Assembly: GCA_947184155.2 (NCBI GenBank)
Contig: CAMXCT020003779.1
Coordinates: forward strand, 515,427-579,426
Length of the DNA: 64,000 nucleotides
Origin: Cladocopium goreaui
Lineage: Eukaryota; Sar; Dinophyceae; Suessiales; Symbiodiniaceae
Direction of reading: 5' to 3'
Within the stretch, counting starts at the first letter, position 1; every line of letters begins with the position of its first letter. A program made the position numbers and the translations under genes. Below, piece after piece: positions 1 through 10,754 of this stretch. A model generated the notes under the pieces. It ran no database searches. It saw only the letters and a program-made list of their open reading frames with translations, and had not been told where the DNA came from.

Positions 1-2931
1 GAAACTGGCTTTGAGGGAGTTGATGCCCGCAGCACTACAACCTGTGTCGACGTTCCCATTACGGATTTCGTCAATTTCAGGGTCGATCCTAGTGAACACA
101 ACATCTTCCTGGGGCTTCGCGGCGTCGCGAGCTGGTTTACCCTGAAGCTTCTTGAAAAGATTCAACTGCTCAAACAGGGCCAGCATTGGAATACCCTCGG
201 CTCGCATGCTGTGATTTGCGGCAACTACCTCGGCCTCAGTTGAAGATATGGCAACAACCGTTTGTTTCTTACTGAATGCATTTAAGGGGTAATAAGTGTT
301 GGGGCCAACTAGCACTATGGCACTGCCAGTGGTACTCTTGCTATCATGTTCACCTGCGTGGTCTGCATCGGCAAACAGCCAGAGTTGGCACTCGTCAAAG
401 GAATCCCCAATAAAACCCTCTAGAAAATGGTGCTTTGTACAATGAATGTATGACACCAATCTGTGCAAGGCAACATCGCATTCTATGGACCATTTCGTCA
501 CTCTTGATGCTAAGCTTTGTGTGGCACGCAACAAATCGAATCTTGCCATTCTTGCGGCAAATAGGATCTTCATCAAGATTTTGCTAGCCACTGGCTGGAG
601 TTTGCCAGGCTTTTCATCTTCACTGAGTGTGGGCCGTGCGATACCGGCATCTGTGAATGGTGTTGGCACCTCTTTCAAGGATGATGGGCTGACTTTTGCA
701 AGATTACAGTAATTCTCTACGCAGGACCCAAGGAAATCGCTCATGTCATACCTAACTAAGTTCACGGGCTTGGCCATGACGCCAGCTTTTGTTTTCACAG
801 CGTGATCAACCCCCCTGAACTTAGAGGCCTTGGCTTCCTTTTTCGCCTCGCGTTTGTCGCGATGTGGTCCTGGTCTGGCTTTACTTGCCATTGCAAACTG
901 CTTGAATTTGTCAGGTCCGTCTTGTCCATAACAGAAAACTGTTTTTCCTGTCCAGAATTCATTTGTTTGATTGCTAGATGTTTTCCAATCATCTGTATAA
1001 ACATCATAGCCCCCCTGATTGTTCCCGTCGGTGATGCTAGGACAACTTTTCAATGTGACCTTTTTGTCAAAGAAAGTTATGCGACTTGAATTTTGACAAG
1101 TTACCTCTCCCCCCTCATCAACCGGCTGGTACAATCTTTTACGGGGTTGAATGTGGTGTCGAATCCATGCCATATTTGTTTCATCATGCTCACACCAGTC
1201 TTGTGTTCTGTGTTGTGCGGCTGCTGACTTCTTGGCTTCAAAGGCGAATGCAAAAGGGTGTGCCTGCGAAGGCAACCGGATGTTTTGAAATTCACGATGC
1301 ATGCAGCCAAAGTAGCGGTCATATGGCTCAGGATCACCAATGTTCACTGCAGCCTTGACGCTTGCCCATGCCTTTTCCAAGTTGGCAGTGGGTCCAGCCA
1401 TCTTGAAGTCATCTACATACACAACCAAAAGACAGTTGAGTTCTTGATGATGAAAAATTGAATGCCAGATGTCAGGTAAAATCTGCTTCCAACCCTGTTT
1501 TACCACACGGCTATTGAGATGATTTTCCCAAATACCCCCACTATCAGGATGTCCATAAAGAGCAAGTAACATGGGAACCATAGGTTGCCAATACTTCTTC
1601 TCCCAATCTTTGGGCCACCTGTTGCGTGGAAGTGATAACCATGTGGGCACCCCTGTGAAGAGGGCTTGTATGTAGGCTTGGATAGCGTCTGCCTGTTGTT
1701 TGGAGAATCCGGGCTGACTACCGAAAGCATCTAGCAGCTTTGCTGCTTCCATGGATGCTGGGGAAGAGCCTAACTCATTAAAGAGTGCATGATCGGAATT
1801 CTCATCTCTGACATTATTCCCTTGGAAAACCGTCCTACCCTTGAACTTCCGGCGAGGATCTGATTCAGGCAATTCAGAACCCTTTTCATAGCAAGCCTCA
1901 AAGATTCGACCTAGGTGCACGGTTTGGCCATTGCGACGAGCCTCAGCTACTATGTCGCGGCACTCACGAACACGCTTCTCATCCCAAACACCCTTATTAC
2001 GGAGATTATCCCACTCCTTGTCAAGGGCGGCCTTAGCCTTGGGGTTGCTGGCAATTTCATCTTTTGATACAAGCCTAGCAACTGAAGCGAAAAGCTCGAG
2101 TGCAACCTTGAACTCAAGTTCCTTGATCTTCTCCCTGACGAGCTCGCGGATTCTGGGCCGGTGCTCAATTGTGGCAGGCGCGGCGGCTTTTGGCATTGCC
2201 GGCACGGAAAACTTTTGGGAAGTGGCTGGAATGATTTCCCAAACATTGCCTACAAGCTTTGCAGTTGCAGGAGGGCATTGAGTTGCCTCAAGCCGGGCTG
2301 GTGAAGATTTCTTCTTTTTGCCCTTGCTGCCAGATGATGATGCTGGCTTTTCCTCCTGCTCCTTGGCTGCATTCTTGGCTTCTTCCTCGATGATCTGTTT
2401 CCTTTCTTGGGGGTTTAACATCTTCCACAGTTCTGAGTCGATCCCTGCCGGACGCTTTGAACCTTTGTAGTTACGTACAATCCGATGACCATCCCAATGA
2501 TATCCATCTGGAATAATTTCACCTTTGGGGGTCAATTTGAGATCTGGGAATACGGGCGCTTCGGGTGCATCGGGCTCGACATCGCTGTCGGCTGGTAGAG
2601 GCGTCCCTGGCTCATATTCATACTCATCTTGTGGCGGATGCAAACTAGACTCAAAAGGCACAGCTTTGGGAGTCTGCGGAATGACCTGATCTTCGAGGCG
2701 GTCGGCTTTGGGTGCTTTCGAGTCAATCAGAGCTTTCAAAGGAAAGATGAAACCCTCGGATGGCAATTCCAACCTTTTTGTTCTTTGGATTGTCAATGCA
2801 CCCCAGTTGACATGATAGTCAGCGGCTTCCAACTTGGCAACTAAGTATTCACCCTTCCAATCATGACCTGGTTGGATGTAATACCCAAGGAAAATTCCTT
2901 CATTTGATGTTGGGGAAAGTTTACCCGATGT
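1..2931 (-). CDS. copia pol, RT-RNase H part (partial, runs off the window)
   Basis: This frame is open from just after the protease-integrase stop to base 1. It starts in a linker (IDNTSGKLSPTSNEGIFLGY) typical of the region after copia integrase. RT motif A is ADAIQAYIQALF near 1650-1690. An ALYGHPDSGGIWENH block lies at about 1525-1566, and the catalytic YVDD box is at 1408-1419, followed by FKMAGP. RNase H is visible as LFADADHAGEHDSKSTTG at about 345-400 and SSTEAEVVAANHSMRAEG at about 190-255. All expected catalytic acidic residues are present. There is no start codon of its own; it would be made only by continuation from the upstream frame. Its C-terminus is beyond the window. Confidence 0.85.
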
Positions 2932-2932
2932 A

Positions 2933-5011
2933 TTATCTATTGGGATTGTTCCAGAACCACACTTTGGCACCAAATGGGATGTGCATTGCAGGGAACTCTT
3001 CACCAAACCTGAGTTGCCACGGAGATTCACTGCCGTCAAGCTGGGGGCTTGCGTTGATCGCGGTCGCATGATGCTGCATGGCCAATGGCCACATCTTCAA
3101 AGGGAGTCCTGATTGCAACAAGTTGCTACGGGCACCTTCCAACATCTGACGAACTTCGCGCTCAGCAAAAGACTTTGATGAATCTACGTATTCAATAGAT
3201 GTTTGATGTCTGTAACCCAAATCCTTGATGGCCCTGATCAATTCTGGGGAATTATCAGTATACACAACTTGAACATCATCCTTTGATCCAATGAAGTGAT
3301 TCAAACCATCAACACAGCTTTGTGAGTCCTTGGACTGGCTAGGGTAGACATATCGATATTGGGTGTGCAGATCTTTCAACACCAATGCAACTTGCTCCCC
3401 CCTGAAACCCTCTTCTACATTCTTCTTGATGATGACATGATCACCAATAATGTGGTCACCAAACACCTCGGTTTCAATTCTCTTCTGACCACCTTTCTTC
3501 CTTGCCTGTGGAGCCATCATTCTTGCTCTTTGGCAAGTTCTGCAAAATGGGTTCTTGGGGAAATGAGTGTACTGATGCTGGGTGCTTGCGGCCTCAGCCA
3601 ACAGATCCTCTGTCTTGCGGCTTCGGATGTACTCCTGCTGAGCATCATCCTCAACCAGCTCATCCAACTGCTCTTCATCTTGGGCTTCGTCCTTCTTGGC
3701 TTTTGAGCTCGACCGCGAGGTCGGCATTGCAAACAACTTTCTAAGGTGCTTATCCTTTTGAAATTGATCTTTGGGATAGACCTTACAACTATCATCCAAG
3801 ACTGGGACATGACCTTCGATCTTGAGCTGGACAACTTTGTCATCTGGACGGACTAGGATCGGTTTGCCGTTGGCAGGCCAAACAAAACTGTAACCCTGAT
3901 CTACACATCTGGTTCCTACGGAGAGCACAGCTGGGGTATGATCGAGTACATACGGATGCACGGGATCTGGCAATGCGGACAACTTGACATCAGCAACCTC
4001 ATTGGCCTCAGTCGAACCGTTGGCTGTGACTAAGGAAATGGGATGCTCGGCTGCACGGCAGTTCTTGGCGCTGACATCCCTAAGCATACCCTTAGAAACG
4101 AGATCGGACTCACTTCCTGAATCAACAAGCCAACTGACACCGGCCTTTGGCGCAGCCGTGGCAATGGACGGAAAACGACCTATCTCTCTAAGTGCTTTGG
4201 GACCGCTGACAAATCTGCACTCCTTGCAAGTGATGTCACATGTGTCCTCATTCCAACAACAAAACCCACAACTAGGTGCAACATCTGAATCATGAAGTTT
4301 CACAGTTTCTTGAAGCTGTCTTGCACGAACCTGAGCTTCATGTTGTTCAACCTTGGACGAAACTGGAACATCTTCAGCTTTCTTATACACCTTAGTGAAC
4401 TCTCTTGGACGGTGCTTGAGGGGGACTTGACGACCAACTGCCTTCACCTCGATCACATGTGGGACCTTTCGGAATCTAAGACGCTTCATGCTGACACTTG
4501 ACTCATCAAAGCACGAAGTTGCCTTCGGCTGTTTTCGGACGATGCAGGCAAACTTCTGAATCAGGCATGGAGCGGCTGTGGAATCCTTGCTCTTCTTTTT
4601 GGGAGCGGGTGAATTGGCCCTTTTGGTGTCTTTGGTGGCGGCGGCAGCTTTGTCATCATGCTTATAAAAACATGTCACCACGTCTGCACTTTCCCTGGGC
4701 ATGATAGATACATGGGGTCTTGGCCATTTCTTCCTTGGACATTTTCTTCCCCTTATCATCTTTGTTGCCCCTTGATGGTGAACGTGTTTTGGTTCTTCTG
4801 GGTGATTGGGTTCGAGACTTATCATCCTTGACATGCTTGAATGGACACTTCTTCCCCTTATCGCAGGTCCCCTTTTGGAACTTGTAGCAAATTTTATCAC
4901 CCTTGCCACCACGTTCCTGCGATCTACCACGACTTGGAGAACCTTTTCGGCCACCGCGACCATCGCCTTTGGCGGGTGCGGCCTTGGTGTCCTTGATCCT
5001 CTTCTCCGCAA
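2933..5011 (-). CDS. copia protease-integrase polyprotein segment
   Basis: A 692-aa frame. A basic low-complexity N-terminus overlaps the end of gag. The aspartic protease motif WLVDSGSESDLVS lies near residue 292. The integrase follows: a zinc-binding HHCC region (QYTHFPKNPFCRTCQRAR) near residue 487, first catalytic Asp in FGDHIIGDH near 517, second in VYTDNSPE near 585, and the Glu in SFAEREVRQMLEG near 617. It ends in FWNNPNR followed by TAA at 2933-2935. The copia linker resumes at once in the +1 frame (DNTSGK), so the stop is best explained by a small indel. The first ATG is not necessarily the true start; in an active element this would be translated as gag-pol. Confidence 0.85.
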   Translation of the reverse strand: MRRRGSRTPRPHPPKAMVAVAEKVLQVVVDRRNVVARVIKFATSSKRGPAIRGRSVHSSMSRMISLEPNHPEEPKHVHHQGATKMIRGRKCPRKKWPRPHVSIMPRESADVVTCFYKHDDKAAAATKDTKRANSPAPKKKSKDSTAAPCLIQKFACIVRKQPKATSCFDESSVSMKRLRFRKVPHVIEVKAVGRQVPLKHRPREFTKVYKKAEDVPVSSKVEQHEAQVRARQLQETVKLHDSDVAPSCGFCCWNEDTCDITCKECRFVSGPKALREIGRFPSIATAAPKAGVSWLVDSGSESDLVSKGMLRDVSAKNCRAAEHPISLVTANGSTEANEVADVKLSALPDPVHPYVLDHTPAVLSVGTRCVDQGYSFVWPANGKPILVRPDDKVVQLKIEGHVPVLDDSCKVYPKDQFQKDKHLRKLFAMPTSRSSSKAKKDEAQDEEQLDELVEDDAQQEYIRSRKTEDLLAEAASTQHQYTHFPKNPFCRTCQRARMMAPQARKKGGQKRIETEVFGDHIIGDHVIIKKNVEEGFRGEQVALVLKDLHTQYRYVYPSQSKDSQSCVDGLNHFIGSKDDVQVVYTDNSPELIRAIKDLGYRHQTSIEYVDSSKSFAEREVRQMLEGARSNLLQSGLPLKMWPLAMQHHATAINASPQLDGSESPWQLRFGEEFPAMHIPFGAKVWFWNNPNR

Positions 5012-6173
5012 TGCGGTTCCTGTTTTCCCTCAATCGTTCACGGTCGATCAAGTTCTTCATGGATTGGTGAAGAAAACTGTAAGACTTTTCATGGGATTTT
5101 TCATGTGCACGGTCAAACATCTCAATGTCATATTTCAGCAACTGACTTGGTCGGATCTGTCTCAACAAGATGTCCCTTAACACAGCATCATCGGGGGTGA
5201 CGGCCATGCCAGCTAGGGTAGCATCCCATTTGTTGATGAATCTTCTGAGATCCTGGACAGTATCGCCTACTTTGACAACACCCAAAAGATCTTCTACTCT
5301 GTAAAGGCTACCTGCTTCTTCTGATGTTTTGAAGTAGTCCTCAAACATGAGTAAAACGTACCTTCCCCTGACCTGGATGCCTTTTCGGGATTGTTGCTCT
5401 TTGAAGTTCAGTATCCTAGTTGCGAGGTCCCCTCCGGCTGAGCGCGTGAGCGCTGCTGATAGCTTTGTATCCAGCGTGAGGAACTTCCCAGGATCTTGAA
5501 GCTTCTTCTCCAACTCTTCTCGGGCGCACTCCTGATCGTACACCTCGTTGAGCCAGAGCCATGCTTCATCTGGACGATCTGAACAACTCTTCACTTCATC
5601 CCTGACATGATTCTTCCAAGTCCTGTCTGACTCCGGAGCGGGCATGTTGTTCAGCTTGATGAGCTCGGCCTCCTTAGTTTTTGGCTTATCCTTTTCTTCC
5701 CTTTGGGTTAAGGCTTTTACCAATTCAATAAGTTCTGAGGGACCCATCACTTGCTGCTGCTTGGTTACGCTCTTAGGAGAGTCATTTGGGGGAGTTTTGA
5801 TAGCTTCAGTGGGAGTGAAAAACCCTGATTGCGTTGGCAACTGGGGCTGGTCGTTGCCGACAGCCGGTTTCTGCTGAGAACTGCCACCTTTGAGCAGCTC
5901 ATCCAACTTGGCTTTTGCTTCTTGTGCCAACACTGCAGGCGTCTTCAACTCTTGAATCGGCTCATCGCTGCCTTTGGCAGCCTGTGCATCGGATGCTCTA
6001 GGAGTGGCAAGGGGCACGCTAGCGGTAGCGGCTGGCTCGGCGTTCTGGACGGATGCTTTCGGAACGGAGGCATGCTGCACTTTGGCAACATGCTTTAACT
6101 GCTCCTGAAGGTCATCGATTTGGTCCTGAAGGCTGAGATTCTGTGCCGCTGCCTCGTTGATCTTCTCGGCCAT
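4662..6173 (-). CDS. copia gag with CCCH zinc fingers
   Basis: A 503-aa frame. Residues 1-35 look like a coiled coil (LQDQIDDLQEQLKHV). The middle is a helical capsid-like region with a conserved Trp-rich stretch (DEAWLWLNEVYDQE). A basic Arg/Gly/Ser nucleocapsid region follows, with one full CCCH finger, CYKFQKGTCDKGKKCPFKH, near residue 428. A second finger starts as CIYHAQGKCRRGD but the frame ends at TAA before its third Cys; the missing CFYKH is read in the next frame. The ATG chosen is the first in the frame and follows an upstream stretch that leads into satellite DNA. This gag type, with RNA-binding CCCH fingers rather than CCHC knuckles, binds element RNA by analogy; that role is inferred. 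Confidence 0.8.
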   Translation of the reverse strand: MAEKINEAAAQNLSLQDQIDDLQEQLKHVAKVQHASVPKASVQNAEPAATASVPLATPRASDAQAAKGSDEPIQELKTPAVLAQEAKAKLDELLKGGSSQQKPAVGNDQPQLPTQSGFFTPTEAIKTPPNDSPKSVTKQQQVMGPSELIELVKALTQREEKDKPKTKEAELIKLNNMPAPESDRTWKNHVRDEVKSCSDRPDEAWLWLNEVYDQECAREELEKKLQDPGKFLTLDTKLSAALTRSAGGDLATRILNFKEQQSRKGIQVRGRYVLLMFEDYFKTSEEAGSLYRVEDLLGVVKVGDTVQDLRRFINKWDATLAGMAVTPDDAVLRDILLRQIRPSQLLKYDIEMFDRAHEKSHEKSYSFLHQSMKNLIDRERLRENRNRIAEKRIKDTKAAPAKGDGRGGRKGSPSRGRSQERGGKGDKICYKFQKGTCDKGKKCPFKHVKDDKSRTQSPRRTKTRSPSRGNKDDKGKKMSKEEMAKTPCIYHAQGKCRRGDMFL

Positions 6174-6225
6174 TTCCTTTTTCCTGAGAGCGCCTGCGAA
6201 GGGTTCTTCGTAAAAAAGCAGCCGT

Positions 6226-6980
6226 TATACTAGATCTTCACTCCTTCACATCTGCTGATCTAGATCTTCACACCCTCACACCTGCAGATCTAGATCTTCA
6301 CACCTTCACACCTGCAGATCTAGATCTTCACACCTTCACATCTGCAGATCTAGATCTTCACACTCTCACATCTGCAGATCTAGATCTTCACACCCTCACA
6401 CCTGCAGATCTAGATCTTCACACCCTCACATCTGCAGATCTACATCTTCACACCCTCACATCTGCCGATCTAGATCTTCACACCTTCACATCTGCAGATC
6501 TAGATCTTCACACCCTCACATCTGCAGATCTACATCTTCACACCCTCACATCTGCCGATCTAGATCTTCACACCTTCACATCTGCAGATCTAGATCTTCA
6601 CACCCTCACATCTGCAGATCTAGATCTTCACACCCTCACATCTGCCGATCTAGATCTTCACACCTTCACACCTGCAGATCTAGATCTTCACACCCTCACA
6701 TCTGCAGATCTACATCTTCACACCCTCACATCTGCCGATCTAGATCTTCACACCTTCACATCTGCAGATCTAGTCTTCACACCCTCATATCTGCAGATCT
6801 AGATCTTCACACCCTCACATCTGCAGATCTAGATCTTCACACCCTCACACCTGCAGATCTAGATCTTCACACCCTCAGACCTGCAGATCTAGATCTTCAC
6901 ACCCTCACATCTGCAGATCTACATCTTCACACCCTCACATCTGCCGATCTACATCTTCACACCTTCACATCTGCAGATCT
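6226..6980. repeat. 30-bp minisatellite, about 25 units
   Basis: Exact 30-base periodicity. Each unit contains AGATCTTCACACCCTCACAT followed by CTGCAGATCT, so every unit carries PstI- and BglII-type palindromes. Units differ by a few substitutions (ACACC/ACCTT, TCTAG/TCTAC, CTGCAG/CTGCCG). It abuts the upstream side of copia element 1 gag and ends where the 72-bp array region begins. I see no ORF or promoter in it. Confidence 0.95.
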
Positions 6981-7042
6981 CCTCTCGCTCTTCTTCTATT
7001 TCTCTCTTTAGGCGGGGGCGGTGCCGCCGGAGCGCCGCGAAA

Positions 7043-7482
7043 CGCAACCCTTTCGCACGAAATGGACGTTGGACGCCAAAAACTGAGGAAAAATTGCGAT
7101 TTTACTTTGTCCATCGCAACCCTTTCGCACGAAATGGACGTTGGACGTTAAAAACTGAGGAAAAATTGCGACTTTGAAGCGTCGCGCGCAACCCTTTCGC
7201 ACGAAATGGACGTTGGACGTCAAAAACTGAGGAAAAATTGCGACTTTGAAGTGTCCCGCGCAACCCTTACGCACGAAATGGACGTTGGCCGTCAAAAACT
7301 GAGGAAAAATTGCGACTTTGAGTTGTCAATCGCAACCCTTACGCACGAAATGGACGTTGGCCGTCAAAAACTGAGGAAAAATTGCGACTTTGAGTTGTCA
7401 ATCGCAACCCTTACGCACGAAATGGACGTTGGACGTCAAAAACTGAGGAAAAATTGCGACTTTGAGTTGTCAATCGCAACCC
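7043..7482. repeat. 72-bp tandem repeat, six full units
   Basis: The sequence CGCAACCCT recurs at 7043, 7115, 7187, 7259, 7331, 7403 and 7475, exactly 72 bases apart. Each unit contains GAAATGGACGTTGG and AACTGAGGAAAAATTGCGA. Because 72 is a multiple of three, a 24-residue peptide repeat (EMDVGRQKLRKNCDFE...) stays open on the plus strand and another on the minus strand. Nothing else supports translation: no splice signals and no recognisable domain. The last partial unit runs straight into the 16-bp array. Confidence 0.93.
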
Positions 7483-8787
7483 TCTGTGTGTAAAAGCCTC
7501 TGTGTGTAAAAGTGCCTGTGTGTAAAAGTGTCTGTGTGTAAAAGCCTCTGTGTGTAAAAGCCTCTGTGTGTAAAAGTGTCTGTGTGTAAAAGTGTCTGTG
7601 TGTAAAAGTGTCTGTGTGTAAAAGTGTCGTGTGTAAAAGCGGTTGTGTGTAAAAGCGTCTGTGTGTAAAAGCGTCTGTGTGTAAAAGCGTCTGTGTGTAA
7701 AAGCGTCTGTGTGTAAAATCGTCTGTGTGTAAAAGCGTCTGTGTGTAAAAGCGTCTGTGTGTAAAAGGCTCTGTGTGTAAAAGCGTCTGTGTGTAAAAGT
7801 GTCTGTGTGTAAAAGAGCCTATGTGTAACAAGCGTCTGTGTGTAAAAGCGTCTGTGTGTAAAAGCGTCTGTGTGTAAAAGCTTCTGTGTGTAAAAGCTTC
7901 TGTGTGTAAAAGCGTTTGTGTGTAAAAGCGTCTGTGTGTAAAAGCGCCTGTGTGTAAAAGCTTCTGTGTGTAAAAGCGTCTGTGTGTAAAAGCGTCTGTG
8001 TGTAAAAGTGCAAAAGCGTTTGTGTGTAAAAGCGTCTGTGTGTAAAAGCGCCTGTGTGTAAAAGCTTCTGTGTGTAAAAGCGTCTGTGTGTAAAAGCGCC
8101 TGTGTGTAAAAGCTTCTGTGTGTAAAAGCCTCTGTGTGTAAAAGCTTCTGTGTATAAAAGCCTCTGTGTGTAAAAGCTTCTGTGTGTAAAAGCCTCTGTG
8201 TGTGAAAGTGTTGTGTGTAAAAGCGTCTGTGTGTAAAAGCGTCTGTGTGTAAAGGAGTCTGTGTGTAAAAGCTTCTGTGTAAGAGCGTCTGTGTGTAAAA
8301 GCTTCTGTGTGTAACAGCTTCTTTGTGTAAAAGTGTCTGTGTGTAAAAGTGTCTGTGTGTAAAAGGGTCTGTGTGTAAAAGCGTCTGTGAGTAAAAGCGT
8401 CTGTGTGTAAAAGCGTCTGTGTGTAAAAGCGTCTGTGTGTAAAAGCGTCTGTGTGTAAAAGCGTCTGTGTGTAAAAGCGTCTGTGTGTAAAAGCGTCTGT
8501 GTGTAAAAGCGTCTGTGTGTAAAAGCGTCTGTGTGTAAAAGCGGCTGTGTGTAAAAGCGTCTGTGTGTAAAAGCGTCTGTGTGTAAAAGCGTCTGTGTGT
8601 AAAAGCGTCTGTGTGTAAAAGCGTCTGTGTGTAAAAGCGTTTGTGTGTGAAAGCGTGTGTGCGTGTGTAAAAAGCATCTGCGTGTAAAAGCGTCTGTGTG
8701 TAAAAGCGTCTGTGTGTAAAAGCGTTTGTGTGAAAGCGTGTGTGCGTGTGTAATAAGCATCTGCGTGTAGGAGCGTCTGTGTGTGAT
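7483..8787. repeat. 16-bp minisatellite, about 80 units
   Basis: The unit is GCGTCTGTGTGTAAAA, with variants in the first five bases (GCGTC, GTGTC, GCTTC, GCCTC, GCGCC). Since 16 is not a multiple of three, all three minus-strand frames stay open and give long His/Thr/Phe-rich peptides (THRRFYTQTLLHTDAF); these are by-products of the repeat. Near 8640-8790 the unit degenerates into a duplicated block of about 85 bases with GTGTGTGCGTGTGTAA. Confidence 0.95.
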
Positions 8788-8875
8788 GGCATTCTCAGTT
8801 TGGAACGCAGCGAACAAATCCTTTGCAGTGGATTGTGCAACTCTGCACCGACAAGCATAGTTTACCTCTTTACCT

Positions 8876-9172
8876 CTTTCCTTGGCTCAGATGTGAACGT
8901 AGAGACAAGATGCATTGTGTACAGAGTGAACATCCATATTCTTATATGTACGCTGAATGTTCGTGAAACAAGTGACGATTGGCAAACAGGTATCTTGAAC
9001 ATTTCTTGGACTTCTCGAGGTTTCTGTGGGGGCTGTCCCTGAGATCTCGAGAATTGCATTGTGACAATGTCAGTGTTTGTTTACGATGCAGTGGATCTAT
9101 GTAAGTACAGCACGAAAAAATATATGTAATGTTTTCATTGAAATGCATGAGCAGTGGACAAAAAATACTATT
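8876..9172 (+). repeat. dispersed long repeat, copy 1
   Basis: The stretch starting with GGCTCAGATGTGAACG and ending with GAGCAGTGGACAAAAAATACT is repeated almost unchanged at about 10434-10690. Shorter versions sit at about 11106-11275 and 11968-12146. Conserved internal blocks are CTTCTCGAGGTTTCTGT, GGGGCTGTCC, GAGATCTCGAGAATTGCA and GTGGATCTATGT. Two of the copies lie between duplicated exons, so the unit that was duplicated included intron sequence. Confidence 0.85.
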
Positions 9173-9600
9173 CGGGCCGATCCTGACATGCCGCCATTTT
9201 TAAGTCGGGACCTTATATGCAAATGAATAACATGTGGTTTGATGATTTGATGTGTTCATTGTAAGCTTCACTGTTGACACGTTCAGCCTTCAGTTTGCAG
9301 GACTCTGCGACAGTGGTTCTTTGCCATGTCAAACTCATGAGTGGCATTCTCAGTTCTTTTGTGGACATGTCCATGATGATTGTTTTGTGCACAGAGTGAA
9401 CATTCTTATTCCCATATGTACGCTGAATGTTCGTGAAACAAGTGATGATCGGACCGCATGGTTTTTGACAATGAAAATGATCTGATGCTGGTTTCGCAGT
9501 GCGGTTGATGTATTTATATATAGCATGTGTATTGTTTGCATGTTTGCCATTCTTTGATAGACGTTGTTCGGGAAGCAGCAGCTGAGTTTTGAGCTTGCAG

Positions 9601-9672
9601 GTCGTTCTCCAGAGGATGGTGTCTTCTTATCGCAAGCTCAGGAGTTGCGATCCCAGTCTCGAGCTTCACAGA
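9601..9672 (+). CDS. candidate small exon
   Basis: A 72-base segment follows a TTGCAG acceptor and ends at A|GTATGT, a good GT donor. In one frame it reads RSPEDGVFLSQAQELRSQSR. It sits about 1.1 kb upstream of the SAP-like exon array on the same strand and could be a 5' exon of that gene. There is no homology I can name; support rests only on the splice signals and open frame. Confidence 0.3.
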
Positions 9673-10433
9673 GTATGTTTTGCGTTGGTCCATGCTAATT
9701 CACTGTTTCACGTTCAGACCATGTTGACCTCTTTGCTCTATAGATGTGAATTGATCATTCCTTGTCTTAGATGTGAGCAAATGGACAAGACAAGAGTCAC
9801 GCATGGGGAAACAAAATACCATGCAGCATGAGCAAATAGTGTAGGCATGCTTGACAAGACACCCCAACGGTTCTGGCATTTCTCGAGATTTTTTGAGATT
9901 TCTGAACGTGGTTCGATCCTTACTTACAAATTGCATGTGCGTCTTTCGTTGCCATGTCTGTTGTTAATGTTTTTTGTCACAGTTTGTCTTTTGAAGGACT
10001 TGGCATTCTGCAGAGTCTTCTATGCTGCTGAGGGGATTTGAATGTGCGTGATGCTCGCTTACCTTGAACTCATGAAGATGACGGATGTAGTTTATAGCAT
10101 CATGGTACCGGCTTTTGCTTGTTTTTGTTGGCAAACTGTGTGGGAAATCGTCTATTCAAATGAACAACATGTGGTTTTAGTTGGGAATTCACGGTACCAG
10201 ATTTCTTTGAAATGTGTTGCTTTGACGTGTTCATTGCAAGCTTCACTGTTCAGTTTGCAGGTCTCGGCGACAATCGTGCCCATGTCCAGTGTCAAACTTA
10301 GCAGTTGTGCTTCGAGTTTCGAAGTGCGAGTGCGTAGCCAAGTGTCAAACTCATGAATTGTTTTCAGTTTCGAAGTCCATGATGATGCAACACGGAACAA
10401 GCATAGTGCACCTCTTTACTTCTTTACCTCTTT

Positions 10434-10690
10434 TCTGGGCTCAGACGTGAACGGAAAGACAAGATGCATTGTGCACGGAGGAAACAAGTGACGGTTGGCA
10501 AACAGTTATCTTGAACATTTCTTGGACTTCTCGAGGTTTCTGTAGGGGCTGTCCGTGAGATCTCGAGAATTGCATTGTGACAATGTCAGTGTTTGTTTAC
10601 GATGCAGTGGATCTATGTGATGTATAGCACGAAAAAAATATATGTAATGTTTTCATTGAAATGCATGAGCAGTGGACAAAAAATACTACG
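10434..10690 (+). repeat. dispersed long repeat, copy 2
   Basis: Near-identical to 8876-9172 (same GGCTCAGACGTGAACG start, same ATGCATGAGCAGTGGAC end), with an internal deletion of the segment around the GTACGCTGAATGTTCGTG block. It lies directly upstream of the first SAP-like exon at 10755. Confidence 0.8.
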
Positions 10691-10754
10691 GGAATCATTG
10701 TACCGTACAATTTTGTGGTCGCTGTTTCATTTGCTGAAGGGAATGTCTGTGCGA

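Larger units (their letters stand above)
1..6173 (-). mobile_element. Ty1/copia retrotransposon, element 1, truncated by window edge
   Basis: Three consecutive minus-strand reading frames give gag, then protease-integrase, then reverse transcriptase-RNase H, the Ty1/copia order. The frames are offset by a net +1 at each junction (codon phases 2, 1 and 0 by coordinate modulo 3). The RNase H end runs off base 1, so the 3' end and 3' LTR are outside the window. No LTR or clear primer-binding site was seen right of the gag start; a 30-bp satellite begins about 50 bases upstream. The pol sequence is the dinoflagellate type, with a YVDD box and a conserved ALYGHPDSGG block. Both frame changes fall inside conserved motifs, so I read this as a decayed copy rather than a recoded one. 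Confidence 0.85.

Noticed and set aside
6226..6980. CRISPR-like array, because of regular 30-bp units
   Set aside because: There are no unique spacers; it is a plain tandem satellite in a eukaryotic genome.
7008..7493. Peptide repeats EMDVGRQKLRKNCDFE on plus and a matching one on minus
   Set aside because: Open only because the 72-bp unit is a multiple of three; both strands are open equally.
7436..8858. Long minus-strand ORFs (up to 462 aa) with His/Thr/Phe repeats
   Set aside because: They are the three frames of a stop-free 16-bp minisatellite; no domain, start context or splice signal supports translation.
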